From positions 620,001 to 684,000 of the forward strand of contig JAWKJY010000002.1 in assembly GCA_041393535.1 (NCBI GenBank): a stretch of DNA of 64,000 bases. The letters run 5' to 3'. Position 1 is the stretch's first letter. Each line of letters opens with the position of its first letter. The position numbers and the translations under genes were made by a program. The notes beneath the pieces are model-generated. The model did not search any database, was not told where the DNA came from, and saw only the letters and a program-made list of their open reading frames with translations. The DNA is from JAWKJY01 sp041393535. Its GTDB lineage: Bacteria; Actinomycetota; Thermoleophilia; Gaiellales; Gaiellaceae. Positions 8,446 through 16,247 of this stretch are shown here, piece by piece.

Positions 8446-9510
8446 GTGCGCATCGCCCTCGTCGACCCGGCGGCCTTCACCGTCCCGTACGACCACCACC
8501 TGGCCGCCGCCCTCGCGGCCCGCGGCGCGGACGTCGTCCTCGTCACGTCGCGCTTCCGCTTCGGCGAGATCTACGCCCCGCAGGGCTACGTCCGCGACGA
8601 GCGCTTCTACCGCCTGACCGGCCGCATCCCCGGGCGCAGCCGGCTGCGCCTGCCGCTGAAGGCGGCGGAGCACGCCGTCGACGTCGTGCGCCTGCGCGGC
8701 GTCCGGGCGGACGTCCTGCACGCGCAGTGGGCGCCGCTGCCCCAGCTGGACGTTCGGCTGCTGCCGCTCTCCCGGCCCTCGGTGATCACGGCGCACGACG
8801 TGCTGCCGCGGCGGACGGCGAACCGGCCGGAGCTGTGGCGTCGCCTCTACGGGCGCTTCGACCGCGTGGTCGTCCACAGCGAGCACGGGCGGGAGCGGCT
8901 GATCGCGGAGGTCGGCGTCCCGGCCGAGCGGATCGTCGTCGTCCCGCACCCGGTCTTCCCCGCCCCCGTTCGGCGCGAGGACGACGGGCGGACGGTGCTC
9001 TTCCTCGGCGTGCTGCAGCCGTACAAGCAGCTCGCCCACGCCGTCGAGGCCACGCGGACGTCCGGCGCGCGCCTGCTCGTCGTCGGCGACCCGGCGATGG
9101 ACGTCGCGCCCTGGCGGGACGAGCCGCACGTCGAGTGGCGCCTCGGCTACCGGACGAACGAGGAGGTCGACCAGGCGCTCGCGGAGTCGACGCTCGCCGT
9201 CTTCCCGTACCGGCAGGAGCTCGACCAGAGCGGCGCACTCCTGCGCGCGCTCGGCGCGGGCGTCCCGGCGGTCGCCTACGACGTCGGCGGGATCGCCGCG
9301 CCCGTGCGCGCGTTCGCGGCCGGCGCGGTCGTCGAGCCGGACGACCGCAGCGGCCTCGCAGCGGCGGTCGGGCGCCTGCTCGGCGACGCCGCTGCCCTGG
9401 CCGCCGCCCGCGCCGGCGCGGAGCGGTGCCGCGAGGAGCTGAGCTGGGACGCGGCCGCCGAGCGCCACCTCGCGCTGTACGAGGCGATCACGGCGGCCCG
9501 CGGCAGGTAG
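8446..9510 (+). CDS. Glycosyltransferase family 4 (GT-B fold)
   Basis: 354 aa. The N-terminal domain begins IALVDPAAFTVPYDHHLA. The C-terminal GT-B domain has TVLFLGVLQPYKQL and the donor-binding region FPYRQELDQSGALLRALGAGVPAVAYDVGG, where the E of the usual EX7E motif lies. It most likely transfers a sugar from a nucleotide or polyprenyl sugar in envelope glycan synthesis; donor and acceptor are unknown. The GTG start is supported by TAGTCT (8433-8438) 7 nt upstream, which implies a leaderless transcript. The next gene follows after 34 nt on the same strand. Confidence 0.85.
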   Translation: MRIALVDPAAFTVPYDHHLAAALAARGADVVLVTSRFRFGEIYAPQGYVRDERFYRLTGRIPGRSRLRLPLKAAEHAVDVVRLRGVRADVLHAQWAPLPQLDVRLLPLSRPSVITAHDVLPRRTANRPELWRRLYGRFDRVVVHSEHGRERLIAEVGVPAERIVVVPHPVFPAPVRREDDGRTVLFLGVLQPYKQLAHAVEATRTSGARLLVVGDPAMDVAPWRDEPHVEWRLGYRTNEEVDQALAESTLAVFPYRQELDQSGALLRALGAGVPAVAYDVGGIAAPVRAFAAGAVVEPDDRSGLAAAVGRLLGDAAALAAARAGAERCREELSWDAAAERHLALYEAITAARGR

Positions 9511-9544
9511 CGTCTCCGGCCTCCCGGCGACGAAGGAGCCCTCC

Positions 9545-10264
9545 GTGACCGCTTCCCCTGCAACCGCGATCCTCGTCCACGGCTCGTGGCACGGCCCCTG
9601 GTGCTGGGACGCGGTCGCCGCGCTGCTCGGGGAGCGCGGCGTTCCCGTGCTCGCGCCCGCGCTCCCCAGCATGGGCGACGATCCCGCCGCGCTCGGCGAC
9701 ATGCACGCGGACGCGGCCGTGATCCGCGCCGCGATCGCCTCGGTCGAGGGGCCGGTCGTCGTGTGCGGCCACTCCTACGGCGGCTTCCCGGTCACGGAGG
9801 CCGCCGCCGGCCAGGCCAACGTGCGGCGCGTCGTCTACCTCTGCGCGCTCGTGCCCGACGCGGGCGAGACGCTGTTCGAGCAGGTCGGCTGGGTCGACGA
9901 CCAACCGGTCGGCCCCGCGGCCGGCCTCGACCTCGACGAGGCGACCGGGACCCATGCGATCGACCCGGCGATCGCCCGCTCCGCGCTCTACCACGACGTC
10001 GACGACGCGGTCGCCGAGGCCTGCCTCGCACGGCTCGTGCGGCAGGCAGCGGTCACCGGCACCCAGGCAGCCAACGGGATCGCGTGGCGCGAGGTGCCCT
10101 CGACCTACGTCGTCTGCACCGACGATCGGACGATCTCGGTGACGCTGCAGCGCCTGCTCGCCGCCAGGATGGAGCAGGTGGTCGAGTGGCCCACGTCGCA
10201 CTCGCCGATGCTGTCGCGCCCGACGCTCGTGGCCGACCTGCTGGCGGCCGCCTGCGGCGCCTGA
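9545..10264 (+). CDS. Alpha/beta-hydrolase of the methylesterase/EstC type
   Basis: 239 aa. Features are the oxyanion region LVHGSWHGPWCWD, nucleophile elbow CGHSYGG (Ser), acid YVVCTDDRT (Asp) and catalytic His in WPTSHSPMLSRP, the arrangement of the plant methylesterase / bacterial EstC-like group. It should hydrolyse carboxyl esters; the substrate is unknown. The GTG start is preceded by GAAGGAG at 9532-9538. It is probably co-transcribed with the glycosyltransferase. Downstream lies a 690-nt non-coding stretch with repeat element copy A. Confidence 0.85.
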   Translation: MTASPATAILVHGSWHGPWCWDAVAALLGERGVPVLAPALPSMGDDPAALGDMHADAAVIRAAIASVEGPVVVCGHSYGGFPVTEAAAGQANVRRVVYLCALVPDAGETLFEQVGWVDDQPVGPAAGLDLDEATGTHAIDPAIARSALYHDVDDAVAEACLARLVRQAAVTGTQAANGIAWREVPSTYVVCTDDRTISVTLQRLLAARMEQVVEWPTSHSPMLSRPTLVADLLAAACGA

Positions 10265-10433
10265 GCCGGGGACCGCGCGGGCGCCGCGCCCTGCGGCCCG
10301 GCCGTCGTGCGGCGCCGGCGGACGCGCAGCGGCGGCCCGACCCGCCGGCATGCGCTCGGCTCCCGGTCGCGGCCGGTCCGATGGCACGTTCCGGCACGCG
10401 GGCAGCCCAGGGGAAGCAGACCCGGCGCCGCCC
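10265..10433. other. Non-coding, upstream part of a 690-nt convergent intergenic region
   Basis: Lies between the esterase stop and element copy A. ORFs here are short G+C artefacts without start signals or recognisable products. No clear terminator was identified. Confidence 0.5.
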
Positions 10434-10580
10434 GGGGAGGAATCGTCACACGATCGGCACGAAGCCGTGCCACATGCGCGCGCGATCGGGCGATAGGCTC
10501 GTTGCCGGCGGCACGTGGTACCCCCACCCTGGGTGGGAGACCCGGCATCGGACGGACATGTCCCTTTCGGACAGGCACGG
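10434..10580 (+). repeat. Intergenic structured element, copy A
   Basis: First of three related elements. In order: GGGAGGAATCGTCAC; a hairpin GGCACG-AAGC-CGTGCC; TAGGCT (10494-10499, a possible -10); hairpin TGCC-GGC-GGCA (10503-10513); the palindrome CCCACC-CTG-GGTGGG (10523-10537); then CATGTCC-CTTTC-GGACAGG (10557-10575). From TAGGCT to GGTGGGAG (10494-10539) it is identical to copy C on the other strand over 46 nt. A GTG 15 nt after TAGGCT begins VVPPPWVG. It lies between convergent gene ends. The family is not one I recognise; it could be an ncRNA, a leader or a protein-binding repeat. Confidence 0.75.
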
Positions 10581-10954
10581 TTGCGTGGGCCACTGGTGGC
10601 GCGGCTCGTCGGGACCGGGCATGACGGGCGCGGTGGGCTGGTGCGACCGGCGCGGCGGGCGAGCATGACCGGCGCGGTGGGGCGCCGGGGGCTCGAGGAC
10701 GGGGTGTCGCGGGCTCGAGCGGCGGCCGGGCCCTGGCGCGCGCGGTGCTGGACGAGGGCGGATCGAGCCCCGGCGCGGTCACGGTCGACGCCGAGAGTCG
10801 GGGCGGCGGCGGTCGCGATCGTCCCCGGCAGCCGGTCACCAGGCGCGCCGGTTGGCGGCAGCTGCGGCGCCCCCGCCCGGGCCGGTGGCGGGGCGGCGCC
10901 CGGACGCGTCGACCGACGCGGGCGGTCGGCGCGCCCGGGCGAGCGGCCGCGGCG
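10581..10954. other. Non-coding stretch between element A and the dnaE2 stop
   Basis: 374 nt without a credible gene. Reading frames here are open only because of G+C content and show no protein similarity. It contains CATGAC-rich short repeats (ggcatgacgggcgcggtggg near 10618 and gcatgaccggcgcggtgggg near 10663, period about 44 nt) of unknown meaning. Confidence 0.4.
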
Positions 10955-13900
10955 CTACGGGCGCCCGAAGCTGTGCGCGGAGGGCGAGGCCCGCACGTCC
11001 GCGTCGTTCGCGATCCGGCGGGCGAGCGGCGCGAGCGCGGCGAGCTCGTCGACGACGACGTTGCGGTTGCGGTCGTAGCGCTCGAACCGCCCGCGCACGA
11101 GCAGGAGCGGCTCGCCTCGCACGTGCGCGCGGAAGCGCTCGTAGACGGGCGGCGCGACGACGAGGTTCACCTGCCCGTGCTCGTCCTCCAGCAGCATGAA
11201 CACGACGCCGTTCGCCGTCGCGGGCCGCTGGCGCGCCACGACCAGGCCGGCGAACGCGACGCGCGCGCCGTGCGGGGCGCCCTGGAGCTCGTCGCTCGTC
11301 AGCACCTCCGTCGGCAGGTGCGGGCGCAGCAGCTCGAGCGGGTGGACGCCGACGGAGAGCCCGGTCGAGCGGTAGTCCGCGAGCATGCGCTCCCACGGCG
11401 TCTCCTCGGGCAGCTCCGGGACGTCCGAGGTCGGGCCGAGCGGGAGGACGAGCTGGCGCTCGGCTCCGCCCCGGCCGGCAGGCGCCGAGCGCGGCGTCAG
11501 GCCCAGCCGCCAGAGGAGCTGCCGTCGCGGCCAGCCGAAGACGTCGCAGGCGCCCGAGGCGACGAGCGCCTCGAGCGCCGGCCGCTCGAGCGGCGCCCGC
11601 TGCGCGAGGTCGGCAACGCTCCGGAACGCCCCGCCGGCATCCCGCTCCGCGACGAGCGCATGCGCCGGCTCCTCCCCCACGCCACGGACGAAGCCGAGCC
11701 CGACACGAATCGCGGCGCCCTCGAGCACGCACGTCGCATCGCTCGCGTTCACGTCCGGCGGCCGGACCTCGACGCCGCGCCGCTGCCCGTCCCGGACGAG
11801 GCTGGCAGGCGGGTAGAAGCCCATCGGCTGCGCGTTGAGGAGCGCGCACAGGAACTCGGCCGGATGGTGGTGGCGCAGCCAGGCCGACTGGTACGCGAGC
11901 AGCGCGAACGCCGCGGCGTGCGACTTGGGGAAGCCGAACGCGGCGAACCCGAGCAGCTTCTGGAAGACGAGCTCGGCGGTCTCCCCCGGGACGCCGCGCG
12001 CGGCCGCGCCCTCGAGGAACCGCTGCCGGTAGGCCTCGATCGCGTCCCGGCTGCGCTTCCGGCTCATCGCGCGACGCAGGCCCTCGGCTTCGCCGACGGT
12101 GAAGCCGGCGAGCGCGACCGCGACCTCGAGCACCTGCTCCTGGAAGACCACGACGCCGAGCGTCTCCGCGAGCGGCTCCGAGAGCAGCGGGTGGTCGTAG
12201 GGCGGGACGAACGCGGGATCCTCTCGCCTGCGCTGACGCCGCTCGATGTACGGGTGCACCGCACCGCCCTGGATCGGGCCGGGCCGGACGAGCGCGACCT
12301 GGACGGTCAGGTCGTCGAGGTTCTCGGGCCGCGTCCGCAGGAGGCTCTGCATCTGGGCGCGGCTCTCGATCTGGAAGACGCCGACCGTGTCCGCCGCCTG
12401 GATCTCCCGGTAGACCGCCGGGTCGTCGAGCGGGATGCGGGAGAGGTCGATGGGACTGTGCCCGCGACGGGCGATCGCGTCGACGCACTCCTCGACGGCG
12501 GAGAGCATGCCGAGGCCGAGCAGGTCGATCTTGAGGAACCCCGCATCCGCGCACGAGTCCTTGTCCCACTGGCAGAGGCGGCGGCCCTCCATCGCCGCGG
12601 GGACGACGGGGACGAGCTCGACGAGCGGGCGCGTCGAGATCACCATCCCGCCCGGGTGCTGCGAGAGGTGGCGGGGGATGCCGGCGATCTCCGCGCACGT
12701 CTCGGCGAACGCCCGCCAGCGCGGCGAGGCGAGCTTGGCGCCCGCGTCGGGCAGGCGCGCGAGCTCCGCGGGCACGGCTCGCGCGTCCCAGCCGTCGGAG
12801 AGCCGCGCGAGCCGCTCGAGCTCGGCGGCGGGGAGGCCGAAGGCCTTGCCGACCTCCCGGATCGCGCCCTTCGCCCGGTAGGTCGCGAAGGTCGCCCCGA
12901 GCGCCGCGTGCTCCTCGCCGTAGCGCTCGATCACGCGGAGGATCAGCCGCTCGCGGATGTCGCGCGGGAAGTCGAGGTCGACGTCGGGGACGGACGCGAG
13001 CTCGCGGTTGAGGAAGCGCCCGAGTGGCAGCGCCGCGGCGACCGGGTCCACGTGCGAGAGGCCCGTGAGGTAGCAGACGATCGAGCCGACCGAGCTCCCC
13101 CGGCCGCGGCCCGGCGGCAGGAGCTGGCGCGCGGCGCTCGCGCCGCGGACGTCGACGGCGACCTCGCGCGCGAGCTCGAGCACCTCCCGGTGGAGCAGGA
13201 AGAAGCCCGAGAGGCCGAGCTCCGCGATCAGAGCGAGCTCCTGCTCGAGGCGGGCGAGCGCCTCGCGGCGCGCGGGCGAGTGCCGGTATCGCCCGGCGAA
13301 GGCCTCGCGGCAGAGGCGGGCGAGCTGCGCGTCCGCCGGCTCCATGCCGTCGGAGAAGTCGGGATAGCGATACCCCAGCTCCCGCGTCAGGTCGAAGGCG
13401 AGCCGCTCGGCGAGCTCGACCGTCGCCCGGACGGCGTCCGGGTCCTGCGGGAAGCGCGCAGCCGCCTCCGCCGGCGGCAGGAGCACCGACTCCGCGTTTC
13501 CGCGCCGGGCCTGCTCGCAGCCCTCGAGCGCCGCGCCCTCGCGGATCGCCACGAGCACGTCCTGCAGGCGCGTCCGCCGCGGGTGATGCGCGTGGGCGTT
13601 CCCCGTCGCGACCGTCCGCAGGCCGAGGGTGCGGGCGAGGCTCCGGAGCGTGGCGTTCCGGCGCGTGTCGCCGCGCGCGAACGGCCGCTGCAGCTCGACG
13701 AGGAACCGGTCGGGCCCGAGCGAGCGCGCGAGCCGTGCCGCGGCGTTCGGATCGAGCACCGCGAGCCCCTGGCGGGCGCAGCCGGAGAGGCAGACGAGCC
13801 CGTCCGCGTGGCCCTCCACCTCCTCGAGCGAGACGGAGGGCGAGAGCCGGTCGCCGGCGTGGGCGAGCGTGAGGAGCCGGCAGAGGCCCGCGTAGCCCCG

Positions 13901-14233
13901 CGGCGTCTCGACCAGGAGGGTGAGGTGAGCGCGCCCGCGTGCCGTGCGGACGGTGAGTTCGGCGCCCGTGATCGGCCGGACGCCCAGCGCCTTGGCCGCG
14001 TGGGCGAACTCGAGCGAGCCGCAGAGCCCGTCGTGGTCGGTGAGCGCCAGCGCCGGGTAGCCGAGCTCCGCCGCCCGGACGGCGAGCTCCTCGGGCTGCG
14101 AGGCGCCGTCGAGGAAGGAGTACGTGGAGTGGCAGTGCAGCTCGACGTAGGGCGGCGTCCCCGGCGTCCGCCGCCCGGCAGCCCGCGATCCGTCGGGCCC
14201 GGCTCCGACCAGGGTGGGAGGCGATGGATGCAC
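10955..14233 (-). CDS. dnaE2: Error-prone DNA polymerase III alpha subunit (DnaE2/ImuC)
   Basis: 1092 aa, typical for DnaE2. The N-terminal PHP domain starts VELHCHSTYSFLDGAS (about residue 29). The polymerase palm has PDVDLDFPRDIRE (about 416-427), the catalytic Asp pair of C-family polymerases. FGFPKSHAAAFALLAYQSAWL follows, then a C-terminal OB domain. DnaE2 performs translesion synthesis with ImuB in DNA-damage-induced mutagenesis. It is the last gene of the leftward imuB-DUF6504-dnaE2 cassette; 185 nt separate it from the small gene upstream. Regulation is expected through the two LexA boxes before imuB. Confidence 0.96.
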   Translation of the reverse strand: MHPSPPTLVGAGPDGSRAAGRRTPGTPPYVELHCHSTYSFLDGASQPEELAVRAAELGYPALALTDHDGLCGSLEFAHAAKALGVRPITGAELTVRTARGRAHLTLLVETPRGYAGLCRLLTLAHAGDRLSPSVSLEEVEGHADGLVCLSGCARQGLAVLDPNAAARLARSLGPDRFLVELQRPFARGDTRRNATLRSLARTLGLRTVATGNAHAHHPRRTRLQDVLVAIREGAALEGCEQARRGNAESVLLPPAEAAARFPQDPDAVRATVELAERLAFDLTRELGYRYPDFSDGMEPADAQLARLCREAFAGRYRHSPARREALARLEQELALIAELGLSGFFLLHREVLELAREVAVDVRGASAARQLLPPGRGRGSSVGSIVCYLTGLSHVDPVAAALPLGRFLNRELASVPDVDLDFPRDIRERLILRVIERYGEEHAALGATFATYRAKGAIREVGKAFGLPAAELERLARLSDGWDARAVPAELARLPDAGAKLASPRWRAFAETCAEIAGIPRHLSQHPGGMVISTRPLVELVPVVPAAMEGRRLCQWDKDSCADAGFLKIDLLGLGMLSAVEECVDAIARRGHSPIDLSRIPLDDPAVYREIQAADTVGVFQIESRAQMQSLLRTRPENLDDLTVQVALVRPGPIQGGAVHPYIERRQRRREDPAFVPPYDHPLLSEPLAETLGVVVFQEQVLEVAVALAGFTVGEAEGLRRAMSRKRSRDAIEAYRQRFLEGAAARGVPGETAELVFQKLLGFAAFGFPKSHAAAFALLAYQSAWLRHHHPAEFLCALLNAQPMGFYPPASLVRDGQRRGVEVRPPDVNASDATCVLEGAAIRVGLGFVRGVGEEPAHALVAERDAGGAFRSVADLAQRAPLERPALEALVASGACDVFGWPRRQLLWRLGLTPRSAPAGRGGAERQLVLPLGPTSDVPELPEETPWERMLADYRSTGLSVGVHPLELLRPHLPTEVLTSDELQGAPHGARVAFAGLVVARQRPATANGVVFMLLEDEHGQVNLVVAPPVYERFRAHVRGEPLLLVRGRFERYDRNRNVVVDELAALAPLARRIANDADVRASPSAHSFGRP

Positions 14234-14418
14234 GACCGGCTCGGCCCCTCACGCTCGCGTCGATGCCCCGACGCGAGCCTCGACGGCGAAGGCACGTGGA
14301 CGCCCCGCCCGGGCGGGGGTCTCCGGGTCAGGGCAGGCTAGCGGGGCCACGGCTGAACGGGCCAGGCCGCCCGCCGCGCCCGCGCGCGCAGGCCGACCTC
14401 CCGTTCGCCCCGGCACCC

Positions 14419-14619
14419 TCAGGCCCGCTGCCGGTACCACGCGCCCACCTCCTCGTCCACGAAGACGACGACGTTCTCGCCCGTCTCGAGCACGAGCTCG
14501 AAGTACCGTCGACGGATCACCGCGTCGGTCCACCAGCGATCGACCACCCGCCACTCCTCCCTGACCGCCGCGACCGGGATGCGGCCGACCGCGGCCGGTT
14601 CGCCAGCCGGGGCCCGCAC
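14419..14619 (-). CDS. DUF6504-like small protein of the SOS mutagenesis cassette
   Basis: About 66 aa from the GTG at 14619; a CTG overlapping the imuB stop at 14637 is an alternative start. The core RVVDRWWTDAVIRRRYFELVL followed by an acidic VVVFVDEE stretch matches my recollection of the DUF6504 family, short proteins often encoded between imuB and dnaE2 in Actinobacteria. The function is unknown; an accessory role in the mutasome is a reasonable guess. It is too short and overlapped for easy detection, but frame, position and the aromatic-rich sequence support it. Confidence 0.6.
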   Translation of the reverse strand: MRAPAGEPAAVGRIPVAAVREEWRVVDRWWTDAVIRRRYFELVLETGENVVVFVDEEVGAWYRQRA

Positions 14620-14639
14620 GGCAACGGGCCTCGGCGCGT

Positions 14640-15824
14640 TCAGTCGTCGCGCGGAACGAGGATCGCCCTGGTCTCGGGGATGCGCGACCACGGCGCGACC
14701 TCCACCACGGTGCAGACTGCGTACCGCCCGACGCTCGCGCGCACCTGGCGAAGCCCGTCCCGGAGCCGGGCGCGGAGGCTCTCTCCCTCCGGCCGGACGA
14801 GCTCCTCCTGGACGCCGTCCCGGTCGACGAGCTGGCCGAGCGTGAGGGCGAGCTCGAGCACCGGAGCCGGCACGTCCTGCAGACGCTGGACGAGCACGGT
14901 GCGGATCCGCGGGGCCTCCGCCGTGGGCTCTCGCAGCGTCTGCGCATGACGCCACGATCCGCCGCCGACGAGGCGCGCGGTCAGCACGACCTGTCGCGTC
15001 GCCCGGCCCGAGCGCTCCGGCCGGGCGAGCAGCCGGTCGAGCATGGTCGTGAGCGCCCGCTCGAGCGTCTGGAGGTTCGCGACCGGCTCGGGGAACGCGA
15101 GCGTCTCGGCGATCTCGGCCGCGACCGTACGGGGACGCACACGCTCGCCGTCCTCGCCGCGGGCGAGTCGCCAGGCCTGCTCGCCGTCCGGTCCGAGTCG
15201 GTCGGCGACCGAGGGGCCCGGCAGTCGCGCCAGGTCGCCGAGATGGCGGACGCCCAGGGCGGAGATCTCCTTGCGCCGCTCGGACGACAGGGGGAGCAGG
15301 TCGAGCGGCAGCGGCTCGAGGAAGAGCGCCGTCTCGCCGTCGTCGACGACGAGCGCGCGCCCGGGCGCGGCGACGGAGGCGGCCGCGATGGCCGCGAACT
15401 TCCGCGAGGCGGCACCGACGCGCGCGCCCCACCCCGTTCCGACGGCCTCGAGCGCACGGGCGAGGACGGCGTCCAGGCCGCCGGCGAGGCGCTCCAGGCC
15501 GCTCGTGTCGACCAGGACGCAGCCCTGCTCGACGGGCTCGACGGCGAAGCCGGCGCCCTCCAGGCGGCGGAGCATCGCCTCCCACTCCTCCTCCGCGGCG
15601 GCGGGGTCCTGCTCGATCAGCACGAGCGTCGGGCACGTGGCGAGCGCCTCGCCCAGCCGCATGCCGGGCCGGACGCCTGCCTCCTCCGCGACGCGGGTGC
15701 AGGAGCCGACGACGTCGGGCTCGCCGGGGCGGGGCGCGAGGGTGGCCGCCCGTCCGAGCAGGTCGGGCCGACGGCGGAGGGCAGCCCTCAGGGGAAACGC
15801 GGGGATGCTGATGCACGCGATCAT
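14640..15824 (-). CDS. imuB: ImuB-like inactive Y-family DNA polymerase
   Basis: 394 aa from the ATG at 15824. The Y-family fold is recognisable (PGMRLGEALATCPTLVLIEQD, ALGVRHLGDLARLPGPSVADRLG). The catalytic carboxylates are missing: the N-terminal DMDxFF position reads CISIPAFPLR, and the SIDE segment is replaced by VLVDTSGLERLAGG. That is the ImuB signature: a non-catalytic scaffold linking DnaE2 to the beta clamp. An upstream in-frame extension to 15971 crosses the LexA boxes and is rejected. The start codon is 2 nt from LexA box 1, so the mRNA is nearly leaderless. No imuA is next to it. Confidence 0.9.
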   Translation of the reverse strand: MIACISIPAFPLRAALRRRPDLLGRAATLAPRPGEPDVVGSCTRVAEEAGVRPGMRLGEALATCPTLVLIEQDPAAAEEEWEAMLRRLEGAGFAVEPVEQGCVLVDTSGLERLAGGLDAVLARALEAVGTGWGARVGAASRKFAAIAAASVAAPGRALVVDDGETALFLEPLPLDLLPLSSERRKEISALGVRHLGDLARLPGPSVADRLGPDGEQAWRLARGEDGERVRPRTVAAEIAETLAFPEPVANLQTLERALTTMLDRLLARPERSGRATRQVVLTARLVGGGSWRHAQTLREPTAEAPRIRTVLVQRLQDVPAPVLELALTLGQLVDRDGVQEELVRPEGESLRARLRDGLRQVRASVGRYAVCTVVEVAPWSRIPETRAILVPRDD

Positions 15825-15826
15825 GG

Positions 15827-15838
15827 GAACACATGTTC
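15827..15838 (-). promoter_or_regulatory. LexA (SOS) box 1
   Basis: GAACACATGTTC, a perfect inverted repeat of the actinobacterial/Bacillus-type SOS operator GAAC-N4-GTTC. It overlaps the -10 and transcription start region of imuB and lies 2 nt from its ATG, where bound LexA would block initiation. Confidence 0.88.
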
Positions 15839-15863
15839 TATACGAACGTGTGTTCTCTGTCAA
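15837..15863 (-). promoter_or_regulatory. imuB promoter: consensus -35 and -10
   Basis: Read leftward: TTGACA at 15863-15858, a 15-nt spacer, then TATAGA at 15842-15837. The hexamers are near consensus although the spacer is short. LexA box 2 fills the spacer and box 1 covers the downstream side of the -10. Transcription would start about 6 nt before the ATG, giving a practically leaderless message. This is the strongest promoter-like sequence I saw in the window. Confidence 0.75.
15844..15855 (-). promoter_or_regulatory. LexA (SOS) box 2
   Basis: GAACGTGTGTTC: both half-sites GAAC/GTTC intact with an N4 centre. Its start is 17 bp from that of box 1. It sits between the -35 and -10 hexamers of imuB, a position where LexA binding should fully repress transcription until DNA damage. 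Confidence 0.85.
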
Positions 15864-15899
15864 GGGTGGATCGCTCGAGCGAGCAGCGGGCCTGCAGCG

Positions 15900-16067
15900 G
15901 CACGGGACCCTCCCGGAAGGGCACGTCCCGTCGGGACATGGCCGTTCCGGCCACCTTCCCGGGGCTCCCACCCAGGGCGGGGGACCACGCGCCTCCGGCG
16001 CTCAGCCTACGGCGCGAGTGCGCGCGTGTGGGTCACGGGACCGTGCCGGCTCCGTCACGATCCCTCC
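15900..16067 (-). repeat. Intergenic structured element, copy B
   Basis: Second copy, read on the minus strand: GGAGGGATCGTGAC, a CACGG/CCGTG hairpin, TAGGCT (16009-16004), hairpin CGCC-GGA-GGCG, the palindrome CCCGCC-CTG-GGTGGG (15981-15967), then CATGTCCC-GAC-GGGACGTG and a further GC hairpin. Relative to copies A and C the TGCC/GGCA stem becomes CGCC/GGCG (compensatory), and CCCACC becomes CCCGCC (keeps a G-U pair in this strand). One base after GGT is missing, so the VVPPPW frame seen in A and C is broken here. It lies downstream of the secreted-protein gene and upstream of imuB, inverted relative to copy A. Confidence 0.72.
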
Positions 16068-16171
16068 ACGGGTGTCCGGAGCGGACGGGCTGCCCGGGGA
16101 TCGGCGCTGCGGCGCCGCCCGCGCGTGGCGGTGGCCGACCGCCTGCCTGGCGCGCACGCCCGCCCGGAACG

Positions 16172-16203
16172 CGAGAAGGGCCTCGCCGCAAGGAGGCCCT
16201 CCC
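16172..16203 (-). terminator. Probable intrinsic terminator hairpin of the secreted-protein gene
   Basis: Read leftward, AGGGCCTC and GAGGCCCT form an 8-bp stem around an 8-nt loop, 45-75 nt past the stop at 16248. A second short palindrome GGCGCTCGAGCGCC lies just after the stop (about 16230-16245). No U-run follows, as is common in high-G+C Actinobacteria. Confidence 0.55.
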
Positions 16204-16247
16204 CCGTTCTCCGATCCACGCCCGCGCTGCCGGGCGCTCGAGCGCCG

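Noticed and set aside
10434..10580. c-di-GMP (GEMM-I), SAM or ydaO riboswitch as identity of the repeat element
   Set aside because: The GGTAGGCT...GTTGCCG part superficially resembles the 3' side of GEMM, but the 5' GGGCAAACC partner and the GACGCAAAGCC core are absent; other consensus cores are also missing.
14200..14225. AGGGTGGGAG near the dnaE2 start as a fourth element copy
   Set aside because: Only about 10 nt match; TAGGCT and flanking hairpins are absent, and the bases are the dnaE2 N-terminal codons.
10745..14341. A 1198-codon plus-strand frame opposite dnaE2
   Set aside because: Shadow of dnaE2; no RBS and no recognisable protein.
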